DNA from: an uncultured Acetatifactor sp.
Lineage (GTDB): Bacteria > Bacillota > Clostridia > Lachnospirales > Lachnospiraceae
DNA length: 51,200 nucleotides
Direction of reading: 5' to 3'
Assembly: GCA_910580225.1 (NCBI GenBank)
Contig: CAJTXE010000032.1
Location: forward strand, 1 to 51,200
Made by a program: the position numbers and the translations under genes. Under the pieces are notes generated by a model. It was not told where the DNA came from. It did not search any database and worked only from the letters and a program-made list of their open reading frames with translations. Shown here piece by piece: positions 1 through 8,454 of this stretch (positions are counted from its first letter, which is position 1; every line of letters begins with the position of its first letter).

Positions 1-17
1 CTGGCTAAAGTATAGCA

Positions 18-43
18 GGCTTTTGGAGGAATTTCCAAAAGCC
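18..43 (-). terminator. Hairpin 3' of the TepA-like gene
   Basis: A perfect 10-bp inverted repeat (18-27 with 34-43, 6-nt loop) lies 9 nt past the stop codon of the ClpP-like gene. No clear U-run follows on the minus strand, so it is either a weak terminator or an RNA 3'-end hairpin. Confidence 0.4.
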
Positions 44-52
44 TAATTGAAG

Positions 53-742
53 TTATTGCTCAATCATAGAATGCAGCTTGGCTATGGCTTTATCTATACC
101 GCCCACTTCATCAATGATTCCCCGTTTCACAGCCTCATCTCCCACCAGAATTGTTCCTACATCTTTTGTCAGGATCCCGGTTTCCATCATCAATTCCTCC
201 AAAGTACTCTTGCCTATCTGGCAATGGCTGCAGACAAAACCGGTAATCCGATCCTGTATCAACTTAAAATAATCAAAAGTCTGCGGAACCCCTATCACCA
301 TACCGCTCATACGCACCGGATGAATTACCATGGTTCCGGTTGGTACAATATAGGAATAATCTGTGCTCACGGCAATGGGCACACCTATGGAATGGCTGCC
401 TCCCAACACCAGTGATACAGTTGGCTTGCTCAACGATGCAATCATTTCTGCTATGGCAAGTCCTGCCTCTACATCTCCCCCCATAGTATTCAGGAGTACC
501 AAAACTCCCTGTATATCCTTGCTGTCTTCTATAGCAGCCAGACTGGGCAGGATATGTTCGTATTTCGTTGTCTTGGAATTATTTGACAGATTTTCATGTC
601 CCTCCACCTCCCCAATAATTGAAATCAGATGAATATTACCCAGCCGGTCACTTTCATCCAATGTCACCTGTCCTGTCTGCTCGATTCTTTCATCCCGATG
701 TTCTTCTTTCTCTATCCTTTTGTCACCCTTCTGTTCTGCCAT
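53..742 (-). CDS. tepA: TepA/YmfB-type ClpP-fold serine protease
   Basis: This 229-residue cytoplasmic protein has the ClpP/crotonase fold seen in translocation-enhancing protein TepA of Firmicutes. The nucleophile is probably Ser118 in a GGSHSIG motif, and the catalytic His is probably His141 in VIHP. A charged, disordered-looking N-terminus (residues 1-35) precedes the fold. I chose the ATG at 742 because GGAGG lies 7 nt upstream. A longer in-frame ATG at 781 falls inside the terminator hairpin of the preceding gene and has no good ribosome site. TepA relatives often sit beside spoIIIE/ftsK, which could lie beyond the left edge. The substrate is unknown. It differs from housekeeping ClpP by its shorter consensus match and charged N-terminus. 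Confidence 0.8.
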   Translation of the reverse strand: MAEQKGDKRIEKEEHRDERIEQTGQVTLDESDRLGNIHLISIIGEVEGHENLSNNSKTTKYEHILPSLAAIEDSKDIQGVLVLLNTMGGDVEAGLAIAEMIASLSKPTVSLVLGGSHSIGVPIAVSTDYSYIVPTGTMVIHPVRMSGMVIGVPQTFDYFKLIQDRITGFVCSHCQIGKSTLEELMMETGILTKDVGTILVGDEAVKRGIIDEVGGIDKAIAKLHSMIEQ

Positions 743-760
743 GCCGATACCTCCATATGA

Positions 761-800
761 TAAAATCAGGGAGCGTTCCATAAGTCACACGCTCCCTGAT
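761..800 (-). terminator. Terminator between the membrane protein and TepA genes
   Basis: A 12-bp perfect stem (765-776 with 789-800) is followed on the minus strand by TTTTA. It separates the glycosylation pair from the protease gene. On the plus strand a T-rich stretch also follows about 5 nt away, so it could act in both directions. Confidence 0.7.
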
Positions 801-843
801 AGCATTTCCTTTTTTATGATAATTATCCCAAACTGAATATTTC

Positions 844-2385
844 TCACAAGTCAAAATCTTCCCCGTCTCCCACCGGATGGTCAAAATCATCATCATCAGA
901 TACCTTTACTGAATACTCCAACACCCTTTTCACATGTTTTTTCGGCAGAGGCAGCGGATTTTCCAGGTAATGGATCTTTTTCTGCTCCTGTCGGCTTCCT
1001 CCATTTCCCGCTTCCTGACCATCCGTTTCGAAAGACGCTTTTTCACCGGCCTCCATGGCGAAACCCACGTCCCGATACATCCCTTCTTCCGCATGGATCT
1101 TGTCCGTCGGCAATTCCTCCGGTACTTTCTTCCCCCTGCTTCCATATCGATTGCTGCCTTCCGAAGGGTTTTTCAGTCTGACAGTTCCTCGGAAGCACTG
1201 ACCTGTACCTGTCGCCGCCACCAGCACAAACAAAATATATAGGGTAAAGAAACCCGGCATTGCCTCCGTGAATATTCCAAAACACCCTACTGTCATAACA
1301 ACCCAAACCGCCAGCACATATGGTGCCAGATACTCCTTCTCCCTGTCACGCCAAAAACCAAAAATACCAAATGCCAACAGGCCGAAAAGTATTGCGTTCT
1401 CCCATTCTGGCCCTGCCTCTGTCAACCCAAACGGCAATCGAAATCCCGTCCCCTGATACAGCTGAAACCACGCCTGCACCACATTCAGGGAGCTCTTGCC
1501 GCTCATAAAGGCGTCTGCCCATATGAAAATAAAAAAAGCTGATACTGTCGTCAACAGACAAATCCCTGCAGCAGCCAGCTTTCTGCCGAAACTCGTCCTC
1601 TCCCGCTCCGAAAAAGCCAGTCCGAACGCCATCACTAAGAGCAAGATGCCGTTTATATCGAGATAGCAGCAAAATGCAATCAAAAAACCGATAATCGAAA
1701 ACGCACACAAATGCAGACTTCCTCCGGAAACCCACACCGCTGTCCCTACAACCATGACAAGCAACAAAAAATACAGCATTTCAGGCGAAAGCACCATCGA
1801 CGCCTGAATCATATATGGCGCACACATACAAAATCCGAATGCAATCAGCGCCGAAACAGCCCCGGCCAGCCTGTGCATGATAAGATAAAGCCCCACGGAC
1901 GCGGTGAGCTGCAGCACAATCTGCAGCCATATTCCTGCCGCATACTGATTTCCTAACAAAAGAAATACGCCATGTAGCAATTGCAGATAAAGATATTCTG
2001 CGCCATGAACCAACAGCGGAATCGTTTTTCCCTCTGCAACTGCCGCTATTTCAAAATATTCTCTGCCCCCTTCGGCACTGCTCATGGCATTAACACGTAA
2101 AACCACCCCGGCCGCCAACAGAAATACTGCCAGCACAGCTTCCGCTGCCAGAAAAAACTTGCGGTTACGCTCCGCCACAGCCAGCCGACTGCAGGATGTT
2201 TTATGCAGCCCCAAAACGACTGCTCCCACCAGCAGCAGATATATTGCCGCAGCCAGAAAACCTGCCCAGGCCGCAACACCCACTTCCGCGCACATTGCAC
2301 TCCCCAGACTGACAATAGCAGTACCGGTCATAAGGACATATCCAATCCAAATGAGATAACTAATTCCGTTCTTTTTCCAATTCAT
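844..2385 (-). CDS. Polytopic membrane protein, probable GT-C-type glycosyltransferase or partner
   Basis: This 513-residue protein has about ten hydrophobic segments between residues 10 and 390, then a hydrophilic, probably cytoplasmic tail of about 120 residues ending in an Asp-rich stretch. The layout resembles GT-C enzymes that use polyprenyl-phosphate sugars. I saw no diagnostic DxD-type catalytic motif in the first loop, so the activity is inferred mainly from the neighbour. The ATG at 2385 lies 1 nt after the stop of the upstream GtrB-like gene, with AGGAAGG as ribosome site, so the two are translationally coupled. An ORF start at 2487 would lie inside the upstream gene and is unlikely. 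A terminator at 761-800 ends the unit. The modified target is unknown. Confidence 0.6.
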   Translation of the reverse strand: MNWKKNGISYLIWIGYVLMTGTAIVSLGSAMCAEVGVAAWAGFLAAAIYLLLVGAVVLGLHKTSCSRLAVAERNRKFFLAAEAVLAVFLLAAGVVLRVNAMSSAEGGREYFEIAAVAEGKTIPLLVHGAEYLYLQLLHGVFLLLGNQYAAGIWLQIVLQLTASVGLYLIMHRLAGAVSALIAFGFCMCAPYMIQASMVLSPEMLYFLLLVMVVGTAVWVSGGSLHLCAFSIIGFLIAFCCYLDINGILLLVMAFGLAFSERERTSFGRKLAAAGICLLTTVSAFFIFIWADAFMSGKSSLNVVQAWFQLYQGTGFRLPFGLTEAGPEWENAILFGLLAFGIFGFWRDREKEYLAPYVLAVWVVMTVGCFGIFTEAMPGFFTLYILFVLVAATGTGQCFRGTVRLKNPSEGSNRYGSRGKKVPEELPTDKIHAEEGMYRDVGFAMEAGEKASFETDGQEAGNGGSRQEQKKIHYLENPLPLPKKHVKRVLEYSVKVSDDDDFDHPVGDGEDFDL

Positions 2386-2386
2386 G

Positions 2387-3412
2387 TCAGCCTTCCTGGT
2401 TTTCCCGGCCTTTTTCCTGTGTCCCATATGTCTCCGCAGGCTTTCCTTCTGTTTCAAGTGACTGGACACTGCAGAGAATTTTCTCAATATTATAACGAGG
2501 ACGCTGCTTTACTTCAATATAAATCTTTCCGATATATTGCCCAACCATTCCAATAGCCAGCAGCTGAAGTCCTCCCAAAAACCAAATAGACAAAATCAGC
2601 GAAGTCCATCCCGGAACCACATGACCCGTGATATAAGAAAACAGCGCATATACCAGTGCCAGCAGCGAAACGATGATGATCAGTAACCCGATCCCCAATA
2701 TCATGCTGATAGGCTTGACACTGAACGAAGAAATCCCGTTAAATGCCAGCGCCAGCATCTTCTTCAGCGGATATTTGGATTCTCCTGCCACACGTTCTTT
2801 TCTGTCATAATAGACACTGGCTGTCTGATATCCGATCAAAGGCATCATCCCACGAAGAAACAGATTCGTCTCTTTATATTTGGAAAATTGTTCTACGGCA
2901 CGCCTGGACATCAGGCGAAAATCTGCATGATTATATACCGTTTTAACTCCCATCATACTCATCAGCCTGTAAAAGGCCTGTGCCGTAGTGCGTTTAAAAA
3001 AGGTATCTGTCTTCCGTTCCTTCCTGACACCGTATACAATATCATTTCCCTCATGGAATTTATCGATCATCTCTTCGATGACGTTCACATCATCCTGCAG
3101 ATCCGCATCTATGGAAATCGTCACATCACTCCGAGACATGGCTGTGATCAGCCCTGCTGTAAGTGCAAACTGATGTCCTACATTACCAGCCAGATTCACG
3201 CCGCTTACCTGTACCGGATAAGCCAGATGCTCTTCCTCGATCAGTTCCCAGGTATGATCTCTGCTTCCGTCATTTACAAACAGAATAAAACTGTCTGCTG
3301 CAATTTTCTCTTTTTTGATCAAATGTGTGAGTACTCCACGCAAAGCCTCTGATGCCAGCTTCAGCACTTCCTCTTCATTATAACAGGGAACTACAATTGC
3401 CAGTCTGTCCAT
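2387..3412 (-). CDS. GtrB/DPM1-like polyprenyl-phosphate glycosyltransferase (GT2)
   Basis: This 341-residue family 2 glycosyltransferase would transfer a sugar from a nucleotide donor to undecaprenyl phosphate at the inner membrane face. Visible motifs are VVPCYNEEE at the N-terminus, NDGSRDHTW, and the metal-binding SIDADLQDD near residue 100. Two strongly hydrophobic segments at about residues 235-300 match GtrB and the bacterial DPM1-like group. The start is supported by AAAGGG upstream. It lies 20 nt after yebC and is coupled to the following membrane protein gene. The pair resembles a GtrB plus GT-C decoration module for a cell-wall glycan or protein, but no flippase (GtrA-like) gene is visible. 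Confidence 0.85.
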   Translation of the reverse strand: MDRLAIVVPCYNEEEVLKLASEALRGVLTHLIKKEKIAADSFILFVNDGSRDHTWELIEEEHLAYPVQVSGVNLAGNVGHQFALTAGLITAMSRSDVTISIDADLQDDVNVIEEMIDKFHEGNDIVYGVRKERKTDTFFKRTTAQAFYRLMSMMGVKTVYNHADFRLMSRRAVEQFSKYKETNLFLRGMMPLIGYQTASVYYDRKERVAGESKYPLKKMLALAFNGISSFSVKPISMILGIGLLIIIVSLLALVYALFSYITGHVVPGWTSLILSIWFLGGLQLLAIGMVGQYIGKIYIEVKQRPRYNIEKILCSVQSLETEGKPAETYGTQEKGRENQEG

Positions 3413-3432
3413 AGAATATCCCTTTCTGCTGT

Positions 3433-4164
3433 CTATTCCTCGTCCCAGTTATGGTATACTGCCTGGACATCATCATCATCATCCAGCAAATCCAACGTCT
3501 TCTGAAGATTTTTCACCGCAGTTTCATCAGATAACTGCACATAATTCTGCGGAATCATAGTAACTTCCGCACTCATCATAGGAATTCCCGCATCTTCCAG
3601 AGCCCTACGGACATCTTCAAATTGATCCGGATCCGTCAGCACTTCATAACTGTCCTCTTCCTCGCTGAAATCTTCCGCCCCTGCGTCAAGGGCTGTCATC
3701 ATCAGATCATCCGCTTCGATCTCGCATTCTTCTCTGTCTATAATGATCTGCCCTTTTCTGTCAAACATAAAGGATACACATCCCGGAGTCCCTACATTCC
3801 CCTGACCCTTTGTAAATGCACTCCGCACATTTGCCGCTGTCCGGTTCTTATTATCCGTGAGCGCGTCCACTATAATGGCAATTCCATTGGGCCCGTAGCC
3901 CTCGTAGGTCACATACTCATAATTCACGTTGCCTACATCTCCGGCAGCTTTCTTGATCCCTCTCTCGATGGTATCATTGGGCATATTGTTCGCTTTTGCC
4001 TTGGCCACCACAGTGGCAAGCTTGAAGTTATTATTCGGGTCAGGGCCGCCCTCTTTTACGGCCACTGCAATTTCTCTGCCAATAATCGTAAAGATCTTCC
4101 CCTTCGCCGCATCATTTTTTTCCTTTTTATGCTTAATGTTGGCAAATTTTGAATGTCCTGACAT
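3433..4164 (-). CDS. yebC: YebC/PmpR (TACO1) family protein
   Basis: This 243-residue protein has the family's typical opening (SGHSKFANIKHKK) and three-domain length. It carries the conserved NNMPNDTIERGIKKA stretch and the EGYGPNGIAI segment. YebC-family proteins have been described as transcription regulators and, more recently, as factors that help ribosomes through difficult stretches such as prolines. A GGAG-type ribosome site (AAGGAG) lies 6-7 nt before the ATG. It sits between the CNNM/CBS gene and the glycosyltransferase pair, 72 nt after the former, with no terminator between, so co-transcription from the promoter at 5666-5694 is likely. Confidence 0.93.
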   Translation of the reverse strand: MSGHSKFANIKHKKEKNDAAKGKIFTIIGREIAVAVKEGGPDPNNNFKLATVVAKAKANNMPNDTIERGIKKAAGDVGNVNYEYVTYEGYGPNGIAIIVDALTDNKNRTAANVRSAFTKGQGNVGTPGCVSFMFDRKGQIIIDREECEIEADDLMMTALDAGAEDFSEEEDSYEVLTDPDQFEDVRRALEDAGIPMMSAEVTMIPQNYVQLSDETAVKNLQKTLDLLDDDDDVQAVYHNWDEE

Positions 4165-4236
4165 CTATTTTCTCCTTCTTCCTTCTGTTTATTTGCAGAA
4201 AGCGCAAGTTTCTTCCCGCATGACCAGGCTATCATA

Positions 4237-5616
4237 TCACTTTTCTTCCTCACATTCAAGTGCAGAATCCGTCTCCGGCAGCTTTGAGACCAGAACGCTC
4301 TGAATCATCCGATTTTCCACCGAAAGTATCTTAAAGTGATAGCCACAGTAATCCACGTCAAACTTTTCATCCGGTTCCGGAATTCTGTCCAGACGGGAAA
4401 TCAGAAATCCGTTCAGTGTCTCAAACTCTTCTTCCTCAAAAGAAATACCGAAACGTTCTTCCAGCTCTTCCAGAGGGGTCATTCCTTCAATGACATATTC
4501 ATCATTTCCCCTCTCCTCAATATACTCACTGATCTCATCATATTCATCCAGAATATTACCCACGATCTCTTCCAGAATATCCTCCATGGCCACAAGTCCA
4601 TCTGTCTGACCATACTCGTCCACTACCACCACCATCTGCTGTTTTCCTGCCTGCATCTCCCGGAACAATTCGTCAATATTCCTGGTCCTGGGAATAAATA
4701 CCGGGTCCCGCATCAATCCCTCCAGATTTTTCAGCGGCGTAATCAGATCGTCTTCCTCCGCATGAAACCGCAATGCATCTTTCAGATGCAGAATGCCGAT
4801 GATATGGTCAATATTTTCTTCATATACAGGATATCTGCTGTTATTTCCCTCCATCATAAAGGTAATCGCATCCTTCAGCGTCATGTCTGCGTCTATCGCC
4901 AGAATACTTTTCCGGTTTGTCATAATGTCCGAAGCTTCTTTGTCTCCAAACTCGAAGATATTGGAAATCATTTCAGCCTCACTTGCCTGGATAACTCCCA
5001 GTTCATGACCCTCATTCACGATATTGATAATCTCTTCCTCAGTCACATCCGCTCTATCCGCATTTCCGTGAATGCCGAAGATTCTTAAAATCCCTTTTGT
5101 GGTAACCGTAACCAGTCCTGTAAATGGGGACAGCACCTTCGTCAAAAAAAACACTGGCGTAATACAAAGATAAGCCCATCTTTCCGGCGCTCTTGCCGCA
5201 ATCTTCTTCGGCAGCAGCACGCCTATCGTCAGCGTTATGTACAGAAGCAGCAACGCGGAAAGTACTGCCGCCAGCCCCACAATAAAGCCCGCCGGCAAAG
5301 CCGGCATCTTTAGCTGGCGTTCTGCCACTATCTGCAGTCCGTGTGACATTGCACGCAGCAGCAAACCCAAATGCACTGCTCCTATCACAATGTTGATCAA
5401 TGTAGTGATCAGCTGTACCGTATTTTCATACTCTGCAGGATTGCTGATGATACTTCTCAGCCTGACTGATTTTCTGTCTTTTTCTTCTTCGGCCCTCCTT
5501 TCTATCTCCTTTTCGTTCAGGGAGGCAACGGCCGCTCCGAAACCATAGAAAAACATATCGATCAAAAGCAATACTACAAAGCAGATAATACTGGCACTAG
5601 GCCCACCATCGTCCAT
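4237..5616 (-). CDS. CNNM/CorC-HlyC family membrane protein with CBS pair
   Basis: This 459-residue protein has an N-terminal CNNM (DUF21) membrane domain with about four hydrophobic segments (residues 1-180). Two CBS domains follow (about 200-330; the stretch VFIPRTRNIDELFREM is typical), then a C-terminal CorC_HlyC domain (about 345-430). Family members are Mg2+ (or Co2+) exporters or sensors. I chose the ATG at 5616 because GGAGG lies 11 nt upstream. The alternative GTG at 5634 has no ribosome site. A good promoter lies just upstream (5666-5694). This is probably the first gene of the unit continuing into yebC. Confidence 0.88.
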   Translation of the reverse strand: MDDGGPSASIICFVVLLLIDMFFYGFGAAVASLNEKEIERRAEEEKDRKSVRLRSIISNPAEYENTVQLITTLINIVIGAVHLGLLLRAMSHGLQIVAERQLKMPALPAGFIVGLAAVLSALLLLYITLTIGVLLPKKIAARAPERWAYLCITPVFFLTKVLSPFTGLVTVTTKGILRIFGIHGNADRADVTEEEIINIVNEGHELGVIQASEAEMISNIFEFGDKEASDIMTNRKSILAIDADMTLKDAITFMMEGNNSRYPVYEENIDHIIGILHLKDALRFHAEEDDLITPLKNLEGLMRDPVFIPRTRNIDELFREMQAGKQQMVVVVDEYGQTDGLVAMEDILEEIVGNILDEYDEISEYIEERGNDEYVIEGMTPLEELEERFGISFEEEEFETLNGFLISRLDRIPEPDEKFDVDYCGYHFKILSVENRMIQSVLVSKLPETDSALECEEEK

Positions 5617-5665
5617 TTTAAAACTTTCCTCCACATTCGTTTCTTTTTGTATTTTTTACTACATA

Positions 5666-5694
5666 AATATACCATTTCCTGTTCCGTTCGTCAA
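5666..5694 (-). promoter_or_regulatory. Sigma-A-type promoter for the CNNM/yebC unit
   Basis: On the minus strand, TTGACG (5689-5694) and TATATT (5666-5671) are separated by 17 bp. The element is 50 nt upstream of the chosen ATG. Confidence 0.75.
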
Positions 5695-5718
5695 CCATTA
5701 CCCGATGCACTGCCAGAA

Positions 5719-6060
5719 TTATGTATCCAGCTCCAGACTTACCATCAGGGCCCTGTTCACTCTGCGCATGATATCGCCGTCCAGGTGACATACTTTATCC
5801 TTCAGACGTTTCTTGTCAATTGTCCGCAGCTGTTCCAGCAGCACCACGGAATCCTTATCCATATCATACAGTGTTGCATTCAGCTCAATATGCGTGGGCA
5901 GCTTCGCCTTGTTCATCTTGGAAGTGATCGCAGCACAGATAACCGTCGGACTGTGCTTATTGCCAATATCGTTCTGAACGATCAATACCGGCCTGATACC
6001 ACCCTGTTCCGACCCGATCACCGGCCTGAGATCCGCATAATATACATCTCCTCTTTTCAT
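5719..6060 (-). CDS. mazF: MazF/PemK (EndoA-type) mRNA interferase
   Basis: This 113-residue toxin-family ribonuclease has the Firmicutes EndoA hallmarks: opening MKRGDVYYADL, then GSEQGGIRPVLIVQND, and VLLEQLRTIDKKRL near residue 85. EndoA-type enzymes cleave single-stranded mRNA at short motifs and are normally held by a ribbon-helix-helix antitoxin. The ATG at 6060 has GGAGG 5 nt upstream. A longer reading frame starting at a GTG at 6126 lacks that support. No antitoxin gene is visible in the 167 nt to the upstream nnr gene, so the partner is absent or elsewhere. It probably shares a transcript with the nnr gene. Confidence 0.9.
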   Translation of the reverse strand: MKRGDVYYADLRPVIGSEQGGIRPVLIVQNDIGNKHSPTVICAAITSKMNKAKLPTHIELNATLYDMDKDSVVLLEQLRTIDKKRLKDKVCHLDGDIMRRVNRALMVSLELDT

Positions 6061-6227
6061 CTTGCCTCCAAATCCATTGATCTTTATCTGTAGGATAGTT
6101 TTGCCAGTTTTGAGACAGTTATTCACTTAGAATCCCATCGAGCCGAAATATATCAAATGCCTCCTTACTTATTATATGAATCCTTCTCTGAAATGTGTCA
6201 TACTTCCGGCAGGAAATCCCATACGAT

Positions 6228-7709
6228 TCACCGCCCTGCAGCCTCTGCAATATCCCAGGCCATACAGGCTGCTTCACCTCTCTCCCGTGCTGCTCTGTCT
6301 CCGGCTCTCCCATGGATATAAGCTCCCACCGATGCCGCTTCGAAACTTTCCATTCCCTGGGCAAGCAGCGCCGCAATGACACCGGCCAGTACATCTCCGC
6401 TTCCCGCTGTTGCCATACCGCTGTTGCCGCTTACATTCAGACAGACAGCACGTCCCTCTTTACAGATAAAGGTCCTGGCATCCTTGGCTGCCACAACTGC
6501 ATGCATCGCCTTTGCCAGCAGCATGCTCTCTTCCACAAGATCTGCCTTGCATACGGGAATCGTTTTTCTCACAAGTCTTGCAAGTTCTCCCACATGGGGC
6601 GTCAGGACAATCGGTCTGCCTTTTTGTCCCTGTGCTGCAAGAATATTCTGGAGCTGCCGGTTTTCGGAAAGAAGATTCAACCCGTCTGCATCCACCAGCA
6701 GCGGTTTTCTGCCCTCTCTGATCACTTGCTCCAGACACTGCAGCGCAGTACTGTCCTTTCCCAGACCAGGTCCCACTGCAATTACATCCGCCCATTCCAA
6801 ACCTTCTGTCAAATGGTCGGCAGTATCCAAAAGCGCTTCCGGAACCTTCTGCTGTAAAATGATTCGATTCTCCTCCGATGTGATTACCTTCACCATTCCC
6901 GCTCCGGCACGATACGCTGCTCTTGCTGCCAGCACTGCTGCTCCAGCCATGTTCCGGCATCCCGCCGCCAGCAGTACCTTTCCGAAAGTTCCCTTATTCC
7001 CGTCCCTGTCACGCCGCGGCATGAGCAAAGAAACTTCCTCATCATATGCATACATTTCGGGGGCTTCCCCACAAAAACTTCGCTCTGAAATACCGATTCC
7101 GGCAACAATAACTTCGCCTGCATAGTTATGTCCGGGATACAGCATCAGCCCCCGCTTACAGAAACCAAAGGTCACCGTCATATCTGCTTTCACGGCACAG
7201 CCCCAGATCTTCCCGGTATCCGAATCCACTCCGCTTGGCAGATCCAGAGCAAGTTTCCACCCCTCAAGACGATTAAAAACCCTTACAGCCTCCTCAAACA
7301 CTCCTGCCACCGCCCTGGAGAGTCCTACGCCCAAGAGTCCGTCCAACATAACAGTATATTCCGTTCTTTGAGGCATTTCGGTAAATTCCACCGGATACTT
7401 TTCCAGAATCCCCATCTGCCGTCTCCACTCCTCTGACGCCTTGCTGCGATTTCCCACACACCAGACTTCCACCTGGTATCCCAGCTCGGCCAGCAGCCTT
7501 GCAGCTGCCAGGCCGTCTCCTCCGTTATTCCCGATTCCTGCCAAAACAAGTACATGCTTCCGGCCTTTTTGCCCCTTGCAGTATCCCTCCACTGCCTCTG
7601 CCGCTGCCAAAGCCGCCCTCTCCATCAGAACACATGCGGGAATTCCGATCCTTTTCATCGTATTGCTGTCATAACGGCGCATCTCCGATGCAGACACAAG
7701 ATATTTCAT
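6228..7709 (-). CDS. nnr: Bifunctional NAD(P)H-hydrate epimerase / ADP-dependent dehydratase
   Basis: This 493-residue metabolite-repair enzyme converts damaged NAD(P)HX back to NAD(P)H. The N-terminal YjeF_N epimerase domain (about 1-215) shows AGIGNNGGDGLAAARLL and LDLPSGVDSDTG. The C-terminal ribokinase-like dehydratase (about 225-493) shows GPGLGKD, VDADGLNLL, LTPHVGELARL and the ADP/substrate-site AGSGDVLAGVIAALL. Length matches the fused bacterial form. The ATG overlaps the stop of the upstream coiled-coil gene by 4 nt (ATGA), which implies coupling. Confidence 0.95.
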   Translation of the reverse strand: MKYLVSASEMRRYDSNTMKRIGIPACVLMERAALAAAEAVEGYCKGQKGRKHVLVLAGIGNNGGDGLAAARLLAELGYQVEVWCVGNRSKASEEWRRQMGILEKYPVEFTEMPQRTEYTVMLDGLLGVGLSRAVAGVFEEAVRVFNRLEGWKLALDLPSGVDSDTGKIWGCAVKADMTVTFGFCKRGLMLYPGHNYAGEVIVAGIGISERSFCGEAPEMYAYDEEVSLLMPRRDRDGNKGTFGKVLLAAGCRNMAGAAVLAARAAYRAGAGMVKVITSEENRIILQQKVPEALLDTADHLTEGLEWADVIAVGPGLGKDSTALQCLEQVIREGRKPLLVDADGLNLLSENRQLQNILAAQGQKGRPIVLTPHVGELARLVRKTIPVCKADLVEESMLLAKAMHAVVAAKDARTFICKEGRAVCLNVSGNSGMATAGSGDVLAGVIAALLAQGMESFEAASVGAYIHGRAGDRAARERGEAACMAWDIAEAAGR

Positions 7710-8344
7710 GACTGCTGTTCCTCCGGATTGTACTGCAGATCAAAGATGTCGATCACTTCCGCACCGAACACATCATGCATATAGGAATAAATGGCATGAT
7801 TTCTCTGCTCCATTTCCTGCTTTCTGATCAGACGCTTCTTCAGTTCCACCCTTATTTCCGAAACCCATCCGGCAATCTCCCGAATTCCCTCTGTATTTTC
7901 CTTCATGGCATGATAACAGCTCTCCATTGTGGCCAGCATCAGCCGGAAATTCGCCTCATCGATCTGCTTGGGAAGATCCAACAATTCATCCTGACGGTTT
8001 TCCAACAATTCATTGCACTCCTCCAGTTTTGTCTTATTCTGTTCGATTTTCTGTGAGTTCTCCGAGTCAGTCTCCTGCCCTGCTTCGTCCATCATGGAGA
8101 CGATTTCTCCCATCAGCTTCTTTTTCAGCCGTTTGATCTCCTTGACTTCGTTGTTCAGCTTTCCCTGCTGCTTTAACAGGATATTCAGCTGCTGCTCCAA
8201 CTCGGCGATTTCCCGCCTTCCCTCTTCCGAAAAAAGCTGATACCACTTATTGTCCAACGTCAAAATGGGAATCTTTTTCCCATCCAACGCCCTGGAAAAA
8301 GATTCCTGCTGCTCCTGCCGGCTCCCATCCTTATCATATTTCAT
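7706..8344 (-). CDS. Coiled-coil protein of unknown function upstream of nnr
   Basis: This is a cytoplasmic protein of about 212 residues that I do not recognise. It has a long predicted coiled coil (roughly residues 45-135, rich in Glu/Lys/Gln/Leu heptads) and a conserved-looking C-terminus containing HAIYSYMHDVFGAEVIDIFDL. It has no signal peptide or membrane segment. The start is uncertain. The ATG at 8344 has GGAG 6 nt upstream and is preferred. An ATG at 8356 sits directly on AGGAGGT, and a GTG at 8374 lies before it. It is translationally coupled to nnr by a 4-nt overlap. A TATAAT at 8385-8390 with a poor -35 may be its promoter. Confidence 0.7.
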   Translation of the reverse strand: MKYDKDGSRQEQQESFSRALDGKKIPILTLDNKWYQLFSEEGRREIAELEQQLNILLKQQGKLNNEVKEIKRLKKKLMGEIVSMMDEAGQETDSENSQKIEQNKTKLEECNELLENRQDELLDLPKQIDEANFRLMLATMESCYHAMKENTEGIREIAGWVSEIRVELKKRLIRKQEMEQRNHAIYSYMHDVFGAEVIDIFDLQYNPEEQQS

Positions 8345-8384
8345 ATGTGTCTCCATACCTCCTGTTAATATCACCGTTTCTTCT

Positions 8385-8390
8385 ATTATA
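8385..8390 (-). promoter_or_regulatory. Possible -10 box for the coiled-coil/nnr unit
   Basis: A perfect TATAAT lies on the minus strand about 40 nt before the preferred start at 8344. No good TTGACA-like -35 is visible at 16-18 bp, so this is a weak or activator-dependent candidate only. Confidence 0.35.
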
Positions 8391-8454
8391 TAAAAATAAC
8401 TCTTAGAATTCAGTAACTCTTAAAATGCCGCTTCCCTTTCGGCCTGAAATCCGA

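Noticed and set aside
8427..8443. GCCG...CGGC hairpin followed by ATTTT after rex
   Set aside because: Only a 4-bp stem; too weak to call a terminator.
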